DNA of 64,000 nucleotides from Helicobacter pylori oki112 (GCF_000600085.1 NZ_CP006821.1:558001-622000); one strand, 5' to 3'; shown: positions 48,795-59,409, counted from the stretch's first letter. Numbers and translations: made by a program. Notes: generated from the letters alone by a model not told the origin.

Positions 48795-50294
48795 TTAAAG
48801 CTTCCACACTATCTCGGTGAAAATATGGCTCCTGTCTTGATCGGTTGCAGGCTGGCTGTCCAATTTTGGCCCATTCCACCCCATTTTATAGCCTTGATGC
48901 ATCAACACATTATAATATTCAAACTTAATGTCGGCCGAGAAATTTTTAGTGAATTTGTAGCCCAAGTTGAGCGATATGACTTGTTCGTTCGCCCTAGGCC
49001 CATAAGTCAAACGCCCCAATAAGCCCCAAAGGAGTTTCCTATGCACCCCACCGCCAAAGGCAAACACGGTAAAAGCGTTCGCGTCCATCATGTAAGACAA
49101 AGAGTTAAGGGTGTTTGCATAAACGGTGTTTGTCCAAAAGTCAAAGCCTAAGCGGTTACCATGGTAGCCTATCATCCAGTTAGCGTTCCCAAAGGATTTA
49201 TAAATCCCAAAACCAAAATTGTATTCATTCCATTCAAACTTTTGTTTGATCATCAAGCTGTGCGCGTTCTTACCGGCTGGCATGCCAAATTGATAGGTGT
49301 CCCAAAATCTTTTAGCATAAAAGGGATTAAGCACGGTAATATCGGTTTGAGAGCGAAACCCCAATCCGGTAAAAGTGGGGTTACTATCATAAGTGATCGT
49401 AAAGTTAGGGTCGTATTCGTTAAAGGGTGAAAAATAGACAAAAGGCTGAATGCTGAAACCCTTGTAATTCCAAATGATATAAAAGGCATGCACCCCAGGG
49501 TTTATGGTTTGCCCGTTTTTAAGAGTGTAGGTTTTAGGCGAATAGAAATTATAAAGCCACTCATTATAGGCAAAACCACGACCAAAAGAGCTAAACCACC
49601 AGAATTTGAAATTCCCTAAGTTTAAGGTCATGTCCAAGCCTTGGTTGTAACCACTCATATAATCTGCTGGGGATTCGTATCTTCCGCCCCTAATTTCAAA
49701 AATATCTTTGTAGTTGTAGCGCAAGTAAGCGTTATAAATCACATAGTTTCTGGTGTGATCGGCATAAGTTTTTGCGCAAGTGGAAGCCTCTAAAGCTTCT
49801 TGGTTAGACAACTGTGTCATTTGGGCTTGAGTCATCTTATCGTATTGGCCTTGGGTCAAATTCCCTGTGGCTAACCCGCAACTAGCCCATGGTTTTTGCC
49901 CTACAAGACCGCCCCAATAGCCCACATAGTTCCAAGCCATAGCCCCATAGGGTTTTCCTGTAACTTCGTTAATGAAATCCTTAGTGCTATCAAAAATAAC
50001 AGCACCCCCCCAACCCCCAAGACTCCCGTCTAAATGATGCCCGTTAGCCGTAGCGCTTTTGGGCAAGAGCTCCGTAAAATCCACTTGCATGTAAGCCATG
50101 ATCGTCATAAAGGTTTCGGTAGGGTAAAGCCCTTTATTAGTGTTGATGGGTTTGTTATTGAAACCGACTTTAGAGAAACTTTCAGCACCCGCTTTAATTT
50201 TAGCGATTTTACCCAAATCAAAAGCTTGACTTTGAGAAGAGAATAAAAAAAGAAGCGTTGCGATATTTTTAGCAGATGCAACTTTATAGTTCAT
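48795..50294 (-). CDS. hofF: Outer membrane protein HofF
   Basis: A 499-aa member of the Helicobacter Hof porin family. A signal peptide ends near SSQSQA, and the mature protein starts FDLGKIAKI. The conserved block AESFSKVGFNN (about 37-47) and TRNYVIYNAYL (about 145-155) recur in HofE in this window. It ends in an aromatic-hydrophobic strand (FTEIVWKL). Its leader carries a hairpin and a mini-ORF. The solute specificity is unknown. Confidence 0.9.
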   Translation of the reverse strand: MNYKVASAKNIATLLFLFSSQSQAFDLGKIAKIKAGAESFSKVGFNNKPINTNKGLYPTETFMTIMAYMQVDFTELLPKSATANGHHLDGSLGGWGGAVIFDSTKDFINEVTGKPYGAMAWNYVGYWGGLVGQKPWASCGLATGNLTQGQYDKMTQAQMTQLSNQEALEASTCAKTYADHTRNYVIYNAYLRYNYKDIFEIRGGRYESPADYMSGYNQGLDMTLNLGNFKFWWFSSFGRGFAYNEWLYNFYSPKTYTLKNGQTINPGVHAFYIIWNYKGFSIQPFVYFSPFNEYDPNFTITYDSNPTFTGLGFRSQTDITVLNPFYAKRFWDTYQFGMPAGKNAHSLMIKQKFEWNEYNFGFGIYKSFGNANWMIGYHGNRLGFDFWTNTVYANTLNSLSYMMDANAFTVFAFGGGVHRKLLWGLLGRLTYGPRANEQVISLNLGYKFTKNFSADIKFEYYNVLMHQGYKMGWNGPKLDSQPATDQDRSHIFTEIVWKL

Positions 50295-50571
50295 GTTTAA
50301 CCCTTAGTATAAACAAAAAATTCTAAATAGAGTAAGCCAACACCATTTCAAAGAAAATTTTTTCTTACAGATCTTAAACATCTAATCAGTCTGTTCATCT
50401 TTCGTCCTTTTTTCTACGAAGTCCGACTTACAAAGTTAATTCTTAACTAAGTCGTCCCTAATACTAGCATAATATTATTGTTTTTTTTAATTTTGAGGAT
50501 AAAATTTTTCTTTGTTAATCAAATATAGATATTCAACCTTATTTAATCTCAATATTATTTAATTTTTTAAT
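50295..50571 (-). other. hofF leader region, 277 bases
   Basis: On the minus strand TAGTAT (a possible -10) precedes a hairpin GACTTA/TAAGTC with an inner GTTAA/TTAAC stem (about 50425-50455), then the mini-ORF and about 50 bases to the hofF start. Upstream, an AATAATATTAT palindrome near 50470-50485 resembles half of a Fur box but does not meet the consensus. Confidence 0.4.
50348..50398 (-). CDS. Possible 16-aa leader peptide upstream of hofF
   Basis: ATG at 50398 opens 16 codons (MNRLIRCLRSVRKNFL) to TGA at 50350-50348. A good AAGGA lies six bases before the ATG. The peptide is strongly basic and amphipathic. A hairpin follows the likely transcription start just upstream. It may be a regulatory uORF of hofF or a small toxin-like peptide. 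Coding status is unproven. Confidence 0.3.
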   Translation of the reverse strand: MNRLIRCLRSVRKNFL

Positions 50572-51804
50572 TCATTCATTCCTTAACACGCTTAAAGCGT
50601 CAATACGAGAAGCTTTTTTAGACGGGTAATAAGAAGAAAGGGCTACGATAATGATAGAGCCTATTAGAGTGAGCATAAAATCCATTAAAGACAGATCCAA
50701 AGGCAAGGTGTTAATGCCATAAACATCCACCGGGAGCGAGATGATAGGGAACACGCTTAAAAGATACATGCTTAAAAACGCTAAAACCACCCCAAGCGCC
50801 ACACCGCCTAAACCAATGATATTGCCCAAATAAAAAAAGGTTTTTTGGATTTCTTTTTGACTGCTCCCCATGCTAAAGAGTAGGGCGATTTCTTTACGCC
50901 TATTCATCACCACCATTAAAAGCGAGCTGATGATATTCAAAGACGCCATTAAAATAATGAGCATGAGCACAATGAATAACGCTCTTTTTTCTAATTCCAT
51001 AGCCGAGAAAAAATTCCCGTTTTGTTGCCACCACCCTTCAATGCCTATGCCATGGTGGTTGATGGTTTTTAAAGCGTTGCGTAAATTTTCAATATCCTTC
51101 ATGGGCGTTTTAGAATAGACATGCACCCCATCATAAAGCCCTAAAGGCAATCTCCTGATCGCGCTTATGGCTTGAAGGCTAGAATACATGTAGCTCATGT
51201 CATAAGATTTTAGCCCTGAATCAAAATCGCCTTTGATGGTAAAACGCTTCATGATAGGGGAGAGCGTGAGACCTGTTGGCTCTAATTCGGTGAAAAACAA
51301 ATCGGCTTTTTGATTGAGATCTAAATTCAAGCTGTATCTCAAGCTTTTCCCCACGATCAAATTAAAAGGGTTTTTAAAAAGATCGTTTTCATTAGTGTTT
51401 TTTAAAGCGTCGTTTAAAACTTCATTGATGCGCCTTTCTTTAGAAAAATCAACCCCAAACACCACGCCACCATTCATGGAATGCGCGCTTTTAATCAGGC
51501 TTTGAGTTTGCAAATAGGGGCTAAAAAGCAAATTAGGGAACTTTTTTTCTAAAGCTTGAACCACTTCTTCGCTGATCCCATAAGGGCTTGTGGTATAGAG
51601 CGTTAAGGGGTAGTTCATCACAAAAAGCTTTTTTTCAAATTCCTTACTCATGCCGTTCATGATCGCCATAGCCACAATTAAAACCATCACGCCAACCGCC
51701 ACGCCAAAAAAAGCCAACAGGGCCGTGATGCTAATAAATGGCTGGCTTTTATCAAAACGCAAATAACGCTTGATAAGGAAAAAAATCAACGATCTATTTG
51801 GCAA
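50572..51804 (-). CDS. LolC/LolE-type lipoprotein-releasing permease
   Basis: A 410-aa inner membrane protein that releases lipoproteins to LolA. TTG at 51804 ([16 protein letters not shown]) overlaps the secA stop by 11 bases and gives the usual N-terminus; the frame extends 20 codons further but into secA. It has one N-terminal membrane helix, a periplasmic domain (about 60-260) and three C-terminal helices with [20 protein letters not shown] (FtsX type). It is the only LolC/E homologue in this window, and LolA is at 54537. A single LolF-like homodimer is expected. Confidence 0.85.
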   Translation of the reverse strand: MPNRSLIFFLIKRYLRFDKSQPFISITALLAFFGVAVGVMVLIVAMAIMNGMSKEFEKKLFVMNYPLTLYTTSPYGISEEVVQALEKKFPNLLFSPYLQTQSLIKSAHSMNGGVVFGVDFSKERRINEVLNDALKNTNENDLFKNPFNLIVGKSLRYSLNLDLNQKADLFFTELEPTGLTLSPIMKRFTIKGDFDSGLKSYDMSYMYSSLQAISAIRRLPLGLYDGVHVYSKTPMKDIENLRNALKTINHHGIGIEGWWQQNGNFFSAMELEKRALFIVLMLIILMASLNIISSLLMVVMNRRKEIALLFSMGSSQKEIQKTFFYLGNIIGLGGVALGVVLAFLSMYLLSVFPIISLPVDVYGINTLPLDLSLMDFMLTLIGSIIIVALSSYYPSKKASRIDALSVLRNE

Positions 51805-54391
51805 ATAAGCCCTTTTTAGGCCCGCTTTTAGCGCAACAATCTTTATATTTTTTGCCGCTCCCACAAGGGCAAGGCTCGTTCCTTTTAGGGGTTTTAGAAA
51901 AAGCTTTCATGGCCACATTCAAATCTTCATCTAAGGCTTCTTCATGGCGGTAATTTACGCTCTCATGCTCTCTTTCTTCGCTAAAGTTATCCAAATAACG
52001 CTCCGCATCGCTAGAATCTTGCTCATTTTCAAACTGGATCTTAGAAAAGGTTTTGATCGCTTCCATTTTAATGTCTTCAATGAGTTCTAAGAAAAGGTTG
52101 TAACTCTCTTTTTTGTATTCTACAAGGGGGTCTTTTTGGTTATAGCCTCTTAAATTAATACCGGTTTTGAGATTATCCATCGTATAAAGGTGCTCTCGCC
52201 ATGCGTTGTCTAAAATCTGCAAATACACGATGCGTTCAATCCGGCTTCTTTGTTCGCTATCCAAAACTTTCATTTTGTTTTCATAATCACTTTTTAATTT
52301 TTCTGCGACAAAATTTTCAATAGGAGAGGCTTTTTCTAAATCTTCTAATCCAACATGAGCGTTAAAATCTTCTTTTAAGATGTTTTTAAGCCCTAAAAGT
52401 TCCTCTTTAGACAGGTTTTGATGGTCAAAGGCTTTGAGTTTGGAAAAGATTTGATGGAGCGCGTATTCTCTGTTTTCAGCGATTTTAGCACCAATATCGT
52501 AATTGGCATCTAATAATTCATCTCTAAATTTATACACGCTTTTTCGTTGCTCATTAGCCACATCATCGTATTCTAACAAATGCTTACGGCTTTCAAAATG
52601 CAAATTCTCCACTTTTTTTTGCGCGTTTTCCACCGCTCTTGTTACGAGCTTGGATTCAATGTGTTCGCCGTCTTTAAGCCCTAATTTTTCCATCACCCCC
52701 TTAATCCTATCGCTCCCAAAAATGCGTAACAGATTGTCTTCTAAACTCAAATAAAATTGGCTTGTTCCCGGATCGCCTTGGCGCCCGCTTCGCCCCCTTA
52801 ATTGGTTGTCAATCCTGCGACTCTCATGCCTTTCAGTGCCAATGATATACAGCCCCCCAAGCTCTTTGATTTCATCAGTGAGTTTAATATCAACGCCTCT
52901 GCCTGCCATGTTAGTCGCAATCGTAACCGCCCCTTTAAGCCCAGCATCTTTGATGATTTCAGCTTCTTTGGTGTGCTGCTTGGCGTTTAAAACGGTGTGA
53001 GGGATGCGTTCTTTTTTGAGTAAAGCATGCAAGGTTTCACTCTTTTCAATGCTGGCCGTGCCGACTAAAACGGGCTGTCCCTTATCGTGTAATTCTTTAA
53101 TCTTAAGGATCACAGCGTCAAATTTTTCTTTTTCACTCTTATAGATCAAATCGTTCAAATCTTTGCGCTTGATCGCTAAATTAGTAGGGATGGACACCAC
53201 TTCTAAATTGTAGATTTCTAAAAATTCTGTGGCTTCGGTTTGAGCCGTGCCTGTCATGCCAGCGAGTTTAGAAAACATCCTGAAATAATTTTGGAAAGTA
53301 ATATCGGCTAAGGTTTGGCTCTCTTCTTTAATGCTCACGCCCTCTTTAGCCTCTAAAGCCTGGTGCAAGCCTTCACTAAAGCGCCTCCCCTCAGACAAAC
53401 GGCCGGTAAATTCATCTACAATCACCACTTCATTATTGGCTACAATATAATCTTTATCAATAAAAAAGAGATAATTCGCTTTCAAAGCCTGGTCTAAATG
53501 GTGCGATAGGGCGGCGTTTTCAATCTTGTATAAATTATCCACGCCAAAGAGGTTTTCGGCTTTTTTAATCCCCTCTTCAGTGATTAAAATCGCGCGGTTT
53601 TTTTCATCTATGGTGAAATCTATTTCCGCTTGCATGCTTTTAGCGACTTCATCAGCCTTGTTGTAATTTTCCATGCGCCTATCCACAGGCCCTGAAATGA
53701 TTAAAGGGGTTCTCGCTTCATCAATTAAAATGGAATCCACCTCATCAACAATAGCGAACGCATGGGATTTTTGCACTTTATGCTCTAAAGAATATTTCAT
53801 GTTATCCCTTAGATAATCAAAGCCAAATTCATTATTAGTGCCATAAACAATGTCTTTAGAATAAATTTCTAAACGCTCATCATCATCTCGAACGCTTGCA
53901 GTGATCGTGCCTACGCTATAACCTAAGAATTGATACAACGGCTCCATTTCTTTAGAATCCCTATGGGCTAGGTAATCATTAACGGTTACCACGAACACGC
54001 TCTCGCCCTTTAAAGCGTTCAAAGCCACCGCTAAAGTAGCGACTAAAGTCTTACCCTCTCCAGTTTTCATTTCAGCGATTTTGCCATCGTTTAAGACCAT
54101 GCCCCCAATGAGTTGCACGTCAAAATGGCGCATCTTTAAGATCCTTTTACTCGCTTCTCTAGTGATGGCAAAACTTTCAGGTAGGACTTCTAAAAGGGTT
54201 TTTTCTTGCAAATCTTTTTCTGTGGATCGCACTCGTTTTTTTAATTCTTCAAAAGCGTTTTGCAGCTCAACATCGCTCATTTTTTCATAAGTAGGCTCTA
54301 AGGCGTTGATAGTTAGGACTTGTTTTTTGTATTGTTTGATCCAGCGATCGTTTCTGGTGCCAATGATTTTTCCAATGATTGCTTTTATCAT
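51794..54391 (-). CDS. secA: Preprotein translocase ATPase SecA
   Basis: SecA drives proteins through SecYEG. The 865-aa protein has Walker A GEGKT (about 111-115), Walker [12 protein letters not shown] (about 217-227), GMTGTA (about 379-384) and the DEAD motor domains. The C-terminal zinc motif [13 protein letters not shown] is intact. It is the first gene before the Lol permease. Confidence 0.97.
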   Translation of the reverse strand: MIKAIIGKIIGTRNDRWIKQYKKQVLTINALEPTYEKMSDVELQNAFEELKKRVRSTEKDLQEKTLLEVLPESFAITREASKRILKMRHFDVQLIGGMVLNDGKIAEMKTGEGKTLVATLAVALNALKGESVFVVTVNDYLAHRDSKEMEPLYQFLGYSVGTITASVRDDDERLEIYSKDIVYGTNNEFGFDYLRDNMKYSLEHKVQKSHAFAIVDEVDSILIDEARTPLIISGPVDRRMENYNKADEVAKSMQAEIDFTIDEKNRAILITEEGIKKAENLFGVDNLYKIENAALSHHLDQALKANYLFFIDKDYIVANNEVVIVDEFTGRLSEGRRFSEGLHQALEAKEGVSIKEESQTLADITFQNYFRMFSKLAGMTGTAQTEATEFLEIYNLEVVSIPTNLAIKRKDLNDLIYKSEKEKFDAVILKIKELHDKGQPVLVGTASIEKSETLHALLKKERIPHTVLNAKQHTKEAEIIKDAGLKGAVTIATNMAGRGVDIKLTDEIKELGGLYIIGTERHESRRIDNQLRGRSGRQGDPGTSQFYLSLEDNLLRIFGSDRIKGVMEKLGLKDGEHIESKLVTRAVENAQKKVENLHFESRKHLLEYDDVANEQRKSVYKFRDELLDANYDIGAKIAENREYALHQIFSKLKAFDHQNLSKEELLGLKNILKEDFNAHVGLEDLEKASPIENFVAEKLKSDYENKMKVLDSEQRSRIERIVYLQILDNAWREHLYTMDNLKTGINLRGYNQKDPLVEYKKESYNLFLELIEDIKMEAIKTFSKIQFENEQDSSDAERYLDNFSEEREHESVNYRHEEALDEDLNVAMKAFSKTPKRNEPCPCGSGKKYKDCCAKSGPKKGLFAK

Positions 54392-54536
54392 AGTAGTAAT
54401 AACCTTATTAAGAGTGCTTCAATATTTTAATATAATAAAGCGTCAGTTTTTAATCCCATTTTAGCATGGATAAAATAAAAGTCTTGTAAAATAAGGGGTT
54501 TTATTAAAGATGAGAGATTGTTTTAAGGTTTGAATA

Positions 54537-55091
54537 ATGAAAGCTTTTTTAAAGATTTTAATGGTTTTGATTTTTGTGAGCGTTGCTCATGCTAAAAATC
54601 CTTCAACGCTTTCTAAAGAAGAAAAGGTTTTGCAGCATTTGCAAAGTTTTAGCGCGCATTTCAAGCAGGTTTTAAAAAATGAAAAGCCTTTAGTTTATTA
54701 TGGGGTTTTAAAGGCTAAAGCCCCTAATTGGGCTTTATGGGTTTATGAAAAGCCTTTAAAAAAAGAAATTTACATGAACGATAAAGAAGTGGTGGTTTAT
54801 GAGCCTAATTTGTTTCAAGCGACCATCACGCCCTTAAAAGACAAGACGGATTTTTTCACCATTCTCAAGCGCTTGAAAAAGCAAGATGACGGATCTTTTC
54901 AAACGACTATCAACAAAACCACTTATCGTTTGGTTTTTAAAGACGGCAAGCCTTTTTCGCTGGAATTTAAAGATGAAATGAACAATCTTGTAACGATCAC
55001 TTTTTCTCAAGCAGAAATCAACCCCACCATTGCTAATGAGATCTTTGTTTTTAAGCCTAAAGATGAAAATATTGATATTGTGCGCCAATGA
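54537..55091 (+). CDS. lolA: Outer membrane lipoprotein carrier LolA
   Basis: LolA carries lipoproteins across the periplasm from the Lol permease to the outer membrane. The 184-aa protein has a signal peptide ending at AHA (about residue 19) and the LolA pattern LQSFSAHFKQ (about 35-44) and WALWVYEKPLKKEIYMNDKEVVVYEP, quoted in part as WALWVYEKPLKK. It diverges from secA. Confidence 0.9.
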   Translation: MKAFLKILMVLIFVSVAHAKNPSTLSKEEKVLQHLQSFSAHFKQVLKNEKPLVYYGVLKAKAPNWALWVYEKPLKKEIYMNDKEVVVYEPNLFQATITPLKDKTDFFTILKRLKKQDDGSFQTTINKTTYRLVFKDGKPFSLEFKDEMNNLVTITFSQAEINPTIANEIFVFKPKDENIDIVRQ

Positions 55092-55130
55092 TTTTTGATG
55101 ATTCATTGCGTTTTGTTAGCAAAAGTTAGC

Positions 55131-55136
55131 TAAAAT
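55131..55136 (+). promoter_or_regulatory. -10 box of the tmRNA gene
   Basis: TAAAAT preceded by AGC lies 21 bases before the mature 5' end. This leaves a short 5' leader to be removed by RNase P. Confidence 0.45.
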
Positions 55137-55156
55137 AGACAAAATTTTAAAATTAT

Positions 55157-55542
55157 GGGGCTGACTTGGATTTCGACAGATTTCTTGTCGCGCAGATAGC
55201 ATGCCAAGTGCTACTTGTAAAACAGCAACAAAAATAACTGTAAACAACACAGATTACGCTCCAGCTTACGCTAAAGCTGCGTGAGTTAATCTCCTTTTGG
55301 AGCTGGACTGATTAGAATTTCTAGCGTTTTAATCACTCCATAACCTTAAGCTAGACGCTTTTAAAAGGTGGTTCGCCTTTTAAACTAAGAAACAAGAACT
55401 CTTGAAACTATCTCAAGGTTTTAGAAAATTGGACCAGAGCTAGTTTTAAGGCTAAAAAACTAACCAATTTTCTAAGCATTGTAGAAGTTTGTGTTTAGGA
55501 CAAGATTTTTGGACTGGGGTTCGATTCCCCACAGCTCCACCA
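55157..55542 (+). ncRNA. ssrA: Transfer-messenger RNA
   Basis: The 386-base RNA rescues stalled ribosomes. It starts GGGGCTGACTTGGATTTCGACA and ends GGGGTTCGATTCCCCACAGCTCCACCA (quoted in part: GGTTCGATTCCCC), forming the tRNA-like acceptor with encoded CCA. The tag frame at 55240-55284 reads VNNTDYAPAYAKAA followed by TGA, the H. pylori tag after the alanine from the charged tmRNA. Pseudoknot-like segments follow the tag. Length and tag match the species. Confidence 0.97.
55240..55284 (+). other. tmRNA peptide-tag reading frame
   Basis: Codons GTA to GCG encode VNNTDYAPAYAKAA and end in TGA. The hydrophobic/Ala-Ala end is the degradation signal read by ClpXP-type proteases. Confidence 0.95.
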
Positions 55543-55584
55543 TATTAAAAAGTATCATTTTTATAGCGTATTTAAGGAAGGTAA

Positions 55585-56112
55585 ATGCAGAAGTTTTTCT
55601 CTCGTTTTAGAAGGTGGGCGTTGCCCTTTTATTTTGTGAGCGCTTTAGCAGCGATTGATATTGATGAAGTAACAGAAGCTCAAGCCAACAGCGTGAAATT
55701 AAGCGATCAGTTAGTAAGCCTGAGCGATAAGCTTTTAGAAAAAGCGGTTGATAGGGGACGCAATACCGATCACTTAAAAGATCTTAACGATTTGCATGAA
55801 AAAATCAAACATTTGCGCTTGATCTTAGAGCCTAATCCTAAGGACAAAGAAAATAATCCTAACTTAAAAGATCATCAAGGCTCTGAAACGATTGAAATCG
55901 GCGAAACGATTAAAAAGGCTTTAGGCGAGCCGGTATTCCCCCAAGACGCGCTAGACGCCGCTTTGCAAATTGACAAACAGCTGGATTCTTTCAAGCAAGA
56001 CAATTTGATTGATGTTAAGCCTTTAAAAGATGTTTTAGCCCAACTAGAAGCCGAATTGAGAAAAGCCATTAATTTCCAAAAACAATGGCTCAATTCTACC
56101 AAGCCTAATTGA
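55585..56112 (+). CDS. Exported helical protein, 175 aa
   Basis: A signal peptide (RRWALPFYFVSALAA) is followed by a hydrophilic helical protein with heptad-like leucine spacing (LSDQLVSLSDKLLEKAV) and a Lys/Asp/Asn-rich linker (about 80-100). AAGGAAGG precedes the ATG. No domain is recognised. It converges with hofE. Confidence 0.72.
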   Translation: MQKFFSRFRRWALPFYFVSALAAIDIDEVTEAQANSVKLSDQLVSLSDKLLEKAVDRGRNTDHLKDLNDLHEKIKHLRLILEPNPKDKENNPNLKDHQGSETIEIGETIKKALGEPVFPQDALDAALQIDKQLDSFKQDNLIDVKPLKDVLAQLEAELRKAINFQKQWLNSTKPN

Positions 56113-56118
56113 TAGGGT

Positions 56119-57487
56119 TTAAAAAAAGAACTTCACGCTAACCATGAGGTTGCTCCTGTCTTGTGTGTTCGCCTTAAAGGCTTTATTAAAAGGGCTAGTG
56201 AGATCATTAACCTTATAGCCGTTGTGCATGCTGACCGCATAGTATTGTAAATTCACATCAACGCTAGCAAAAGAACCCCATTTATAGCCCAAGTGCAAGT
56301 TAATGGATCTTTCGCTCGCTCTGGTGGCGTAAGTGTATCTGCCTAAAATCCCCCATAAAAACCCTCTATACACGCCCCCACCAAAGACATATCCGCTAAT
56401 AGAGTCTGCGGTAACAGCGTTACTAAAAACCAAACCATAAATGCTGTTACTTCTTATGTCAAAAGGGATCGGGTTACCATACCAGCCAATCCTTGCGTTA
56501 GCGTTGCCAAAATTTTGGTAATAACCAAAGCCAAAGTTAAATTCGTTGCAGTCAAAGCGTTGGTGGATTAAAAGCGATGAACCCCATTCACCAATCTTAG
56601 AGTTACGCCAAACCACATCGTATAAATCTTTAGCATAAACGGGGAAAATCACATTGATAAGGGTTTGAGATCGTAACCCTAAACCTCTAAATTTCGGGTT
56701 GCTATCAATATGGATTTTAATCCCGGGCGCTTCGTAAGTCTTAGGTGAAAAATAAAAAAAAGGGCGTGGCTTGAACATGTTTGCTAGAAAAATAGAGTTG
56801 CACCGCATGAATGCCATCATCAACATCTTTTCTGCCATCTTCAGTTACAATAGGGGCATACCAATCTCGTATCCATTGCCCCGCAGCTAAAGCCCTCCCA
56901 AAAGAGCTAAACCATTTTAACGCTATTTTAGAATGGATTTGATAATCCACTTCAAAGCCTTGCGTATAACCGCTCATAAAATCCATGTTAGAAAGGTAAC
57001 GCCCTAGCTTTAGGTGGAATTTATCGCCATAAGAATAAAACAAATAGGAATTATACAAAACATAATTACGAGTGTGAGCGTCAGATTCTATGCGGGAGTC
57101 TTTCCAAGGAGCGTTACCTAAATACCCCCACCAACGCCCTATGAAGAAAAAAAGTTCTGAGCCATAGACTTGATGCGTGGCTTGGTCGATGAGCGTTTTG
57201 GTAGAATCGTAAGCGAGTGCTCCTAAAATCCCGCCAACGCCTATTTTTAAGCTGTGTTTTTCAATGTTTTTAGGGAGCAGATTGGAATCCACTTGAAGCT
57301 TGATTGTGGCGGTTACAAAAGTGGCTGTAGGGAAAATCCCTTCTTTGGAATTGAGTTTGGAATGGTTAAGCCCCACTTTAGAAAAGGATTCCGCTACCCC
57401 GCTAAACTTATAATCAAAAGCCAACAAAGGGCTTTGATTGTAAAGAATGGAAACAAACAATAAGGGTAATTTTTGAAATTTTAACAC
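56119..57487 (-). pseudogene. hofE: Outer membrane protein HofE, interrupted by a frameshift in a T8 tract
   Basis: The first part (56741-57487 frame) starts with a signal peptide and AESFSKVGLNHS, like HofF, and runs to ATPFFLFFT and a stop. The second frame (down to 56119) continues as RPFFYFSPKTYEAPG to the C-terminal SVKFFF. The switch lies in a run of eight T on the minus strand (56754-56761). With seven T the frame would be continuous over 455 residues, the length I recall for HofE. So this is a +1 shift, from phase variation or sequencing error. Confidence 0.85.
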
Positions 57488-57579
57488 AGAATAACCTTTG
57501 TTTAATTTTCGCTCGTATCATATTCAAATTTTATTAAAAACCGATTAAAAATAAAAGTATTCAAATAATTATCTAAATA

Positions 57580-58869
57580 TTATTCTTTTTTTGTTCCGCT
57601 TTCATTTTTTATTGGCTCAAAAGAATACCCTAAAGCCTGATAAATTTGATTGTGGTAGCGGACTTGATTGTCCTCTAAACTTTCTTGAAAAGACTTTTTA
57701 AAATGCGGATCTAGCGTGTTTAAAAACACCTCTAACCCTATCGTGCTGGAATAATTCACCCAATCATGCCTTAAATCGCTCTCCAATAAGGAGGCGTATT
57801 CTATAAGCGTTTCATCGCTATTTTGTAAGGCATTGACAATGAATAAATCCTTTCTGTCTTTAGGCTGGGTGAGTAAGAGTAAAGAGGGGTTGAAATTGAT
57901 TTGCGTGGAAAGGATTTTAAAGGGCTTATATTCTAAAAGCCCTATTTGAGAAAGGATCAGGCCACTTTTAGTGGTAGGGGTGTTTAAAATCAAAATAGAA
58001 TTTTTAAAAAACGCATCGTTTTTTCTAAAATTTTTAGAAAAACTCGTGGCTTGCTTGTAAGAAATATTTTCTTGGTGTTTGACTTCAATGTTTAAAGACT
58101 CCGTGATTTGCCTCAAGCGTTCGCCTATTAAGCCATCATCATCGTATTCAATCACGGGTGAATTAGGGCTAATGAAAGCCGTGAGCATGCCTAATTGCTC
58201 TTTATAGTCAATCCCCCCAAAATACAAGCACTCGCTTAAAGAAGGCTCGGTATGATTTGCTAATTGCGTTTTATTCACCGTAGGCACATAAGTAGGGGTG
58301 CTGATGGTGGTGTTTTGGAGCAAATTTTCCACGCCCTCTTTAGTCAATAAGGCTATCACAAAAGGGAATTTTTCTTTTTCAATTTCTTTATAGGTTTGCT
58401 CTAATTTTTCAGGGCTTTCTTCATCGCTGTCAAAGACTTGGATATTGAAATCGTTGTTTCTAGTGTTCAAATACGCTAAAAGGGTGTTCATCACCGAAAT
58501 GGCATAACGCCCCACCACCTTTTTAGGCAGTAAAATCGCTAATTCAATCTTAGGCTCATAGCTGTCTTTAGCTGGAGTTTGAGAAGCGATGAATGCAGGG
58601 TTGAGTTTATTGAGTATGTCTTTGTAATAAGTTTTAAGACTCTCATCTTGGCTGTTACTATCGTATTGAGATACAAAAGAAAAGATTTGATTTTGCAACA
58701 TCAAGTCTTTCAAGCATTCCAAAGAGCAAGGCTCTGTCTTAATGATTTGCTGGTGCGCTGGGGGCAAGGGGGAAAACAGATAGCTTTTAGCACTCAAACT
58801 TATCGCGCAAAAAGTGGAAACAATCAGCGCAAGGCGTTTGAAAAATCTTTTTCTTAAGGCGTATGGCAT
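57580..58869 (-). CDS. Exported protein with a possible periplasmic-binding-protein fold, 429 aa
   Basis: A signal peptide (KRLALIVSTFCAISLSA) precedes a long soluble region. The segment IELAILLPKKVVGRYAISVMNTLLAYL (about 108-134) and later PVIEYDDDGLIGERLRQI resemble the alternating strands and helices of type I periplasmic binding proteins such as LivJ or LpoA. That resemblance is weak. Function unknown. TATAAT lies 36 bases upstream on the minus strand. Confidence 0.75.
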   Translation of the reverse strand: MPYALRKRFFKRLALIVSTFCAISLSAKSYLFSPLPPAHQQIIKTEPCSLECLKDLMLQNQIFSFVSQYDSNSQDESLKTYYKDILNKLNPAFIASQTPAKDSYEPKIELAILLPKKVVGRYAISVMNTLLAYLNTRNNDFNIQVFDSDEESPEKLEQTYKEIEKEKFPFVIALLTKEGVENLLQNTTISTPTYVPTVNKTQLANHTEPSLSECLYFGGIDYKEQLGMLTAFISPNSPVIEYDDDGLIGERLRQITESLNIEVKHQENISYKQATSFSKNFRKNDAFFKNSILILNTPTTKSGLILSQIGLLEYKPFKILSTQINFNPSLLLLTQPKDRKDLFIVNALQNSDETLIEYASLLESDLRHDWVNYSSTIGLEVFLNTLDPHFKKSFQESLEDNQVRYHNQIYQALGYSFEPIKNESGTKKE

Positions 58870-59142
58870 TTTTTAATATCTTTAAACTGAATTTCCTAAA
58901 ATTTTATTATAGAATATTTAACCCTAAAAGGAGACTGATTTTACCCCTACAACCCAACAAGAGGACTTTTTTTAAGGCGTGTGGGATTAAACGCGCTTTG
59001 GACACTCAAACTCTGTAAAATCCCCATTATAAGGACACAAAGCGAGAAACAAACCCTCCAACTTTAATTTTTCAACCATATTTTTCAACCATTAAAGGAT
59101 TGCATCATTGAATGGCGCATGCTTTCATGTTTTGATTGTCCT
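58870..59142. other. Intergenic stretch of 273 bases
   Basis: Holds the minus-strand promoter at its left end and a short partial match to the dispersed repeat (CCCCTACAACCC and a T7 run, 58935-58980). TTTTTCAACCATA is repeated twice near 59066-59092. No gene is supported. Confidence 0.4.
58906..58911 (-). promoter_or_regulatory. -10 box of the gene at 57580-58869
   Basis: The minus strand reads TTCTATAATAAAAT with TATAAT at 58911-58906, 36 bases upstream of the start codon. Confidence 0.5.
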
Positions 59143-59409
59143 CTAGCACCAATTATAGATATAAGGCCTTAAGCTAATGCAATAATCTCTAGTGCTTAAT
59201 ATATCCTTACGCATATCCCCTAATTGCCCAGACAACACTTCTTGCACTTTTCTTAAATTGTTAATCTCAGTGTTTTGCGCGCTGATTATTTTTTTCAAGT
59301 CCCTTATTTCTTTAATCAAATCCGCATTACTGATCGCTTTATTGGCTTGCGTTGAATCCGCGCTTAAAAAAGCCAACGCTACACACCAACTCACAACGAT
59401 TTTTTTCAT
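59143..59409 (-). CDS. Small exported coiled-coil protein, 88 aa
   Basis: ATG at 59409 follows GGAG with seven bases of spacing; a GTG six bases earlier is in frame. A signal peptide (IVVSWCVALAFLSADSTQA) is followed by a heptad-patterned helix (LIKEIRDLKKIISAQNTEINNL, quoted in part as IKEIRDLKKII). Two cysteines lie near the end (DYCIS and NWC). The exported coiled coil may be a fragment of a longer ancestral protein. Function unknown. Confidence 0.6.
   Translation of the reverse strand: MKKIVVSWCVALAFLSADSTQANKAISNADLIKEIRDLKKIISAQNTEINNLRKVQEVLSGQLGDMRKDILSTRDYCISLRPYIYNWC

Noticed and set aside
50470-50485. Fur box upstream of hofF
   Set aside because: AATAATATTAT lacks the central spacer base and outer positions of the consensus; such palindromes are expected by chance in AT-rich leaders.
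51794-51864. 20-residue N-terminal extension of the Lol permease
   Set aside because: It translates the secA C-terminal zinc region in another frame. The TTG at 51804 begins the conserved N-terminus and is preceded by AAAGGG.
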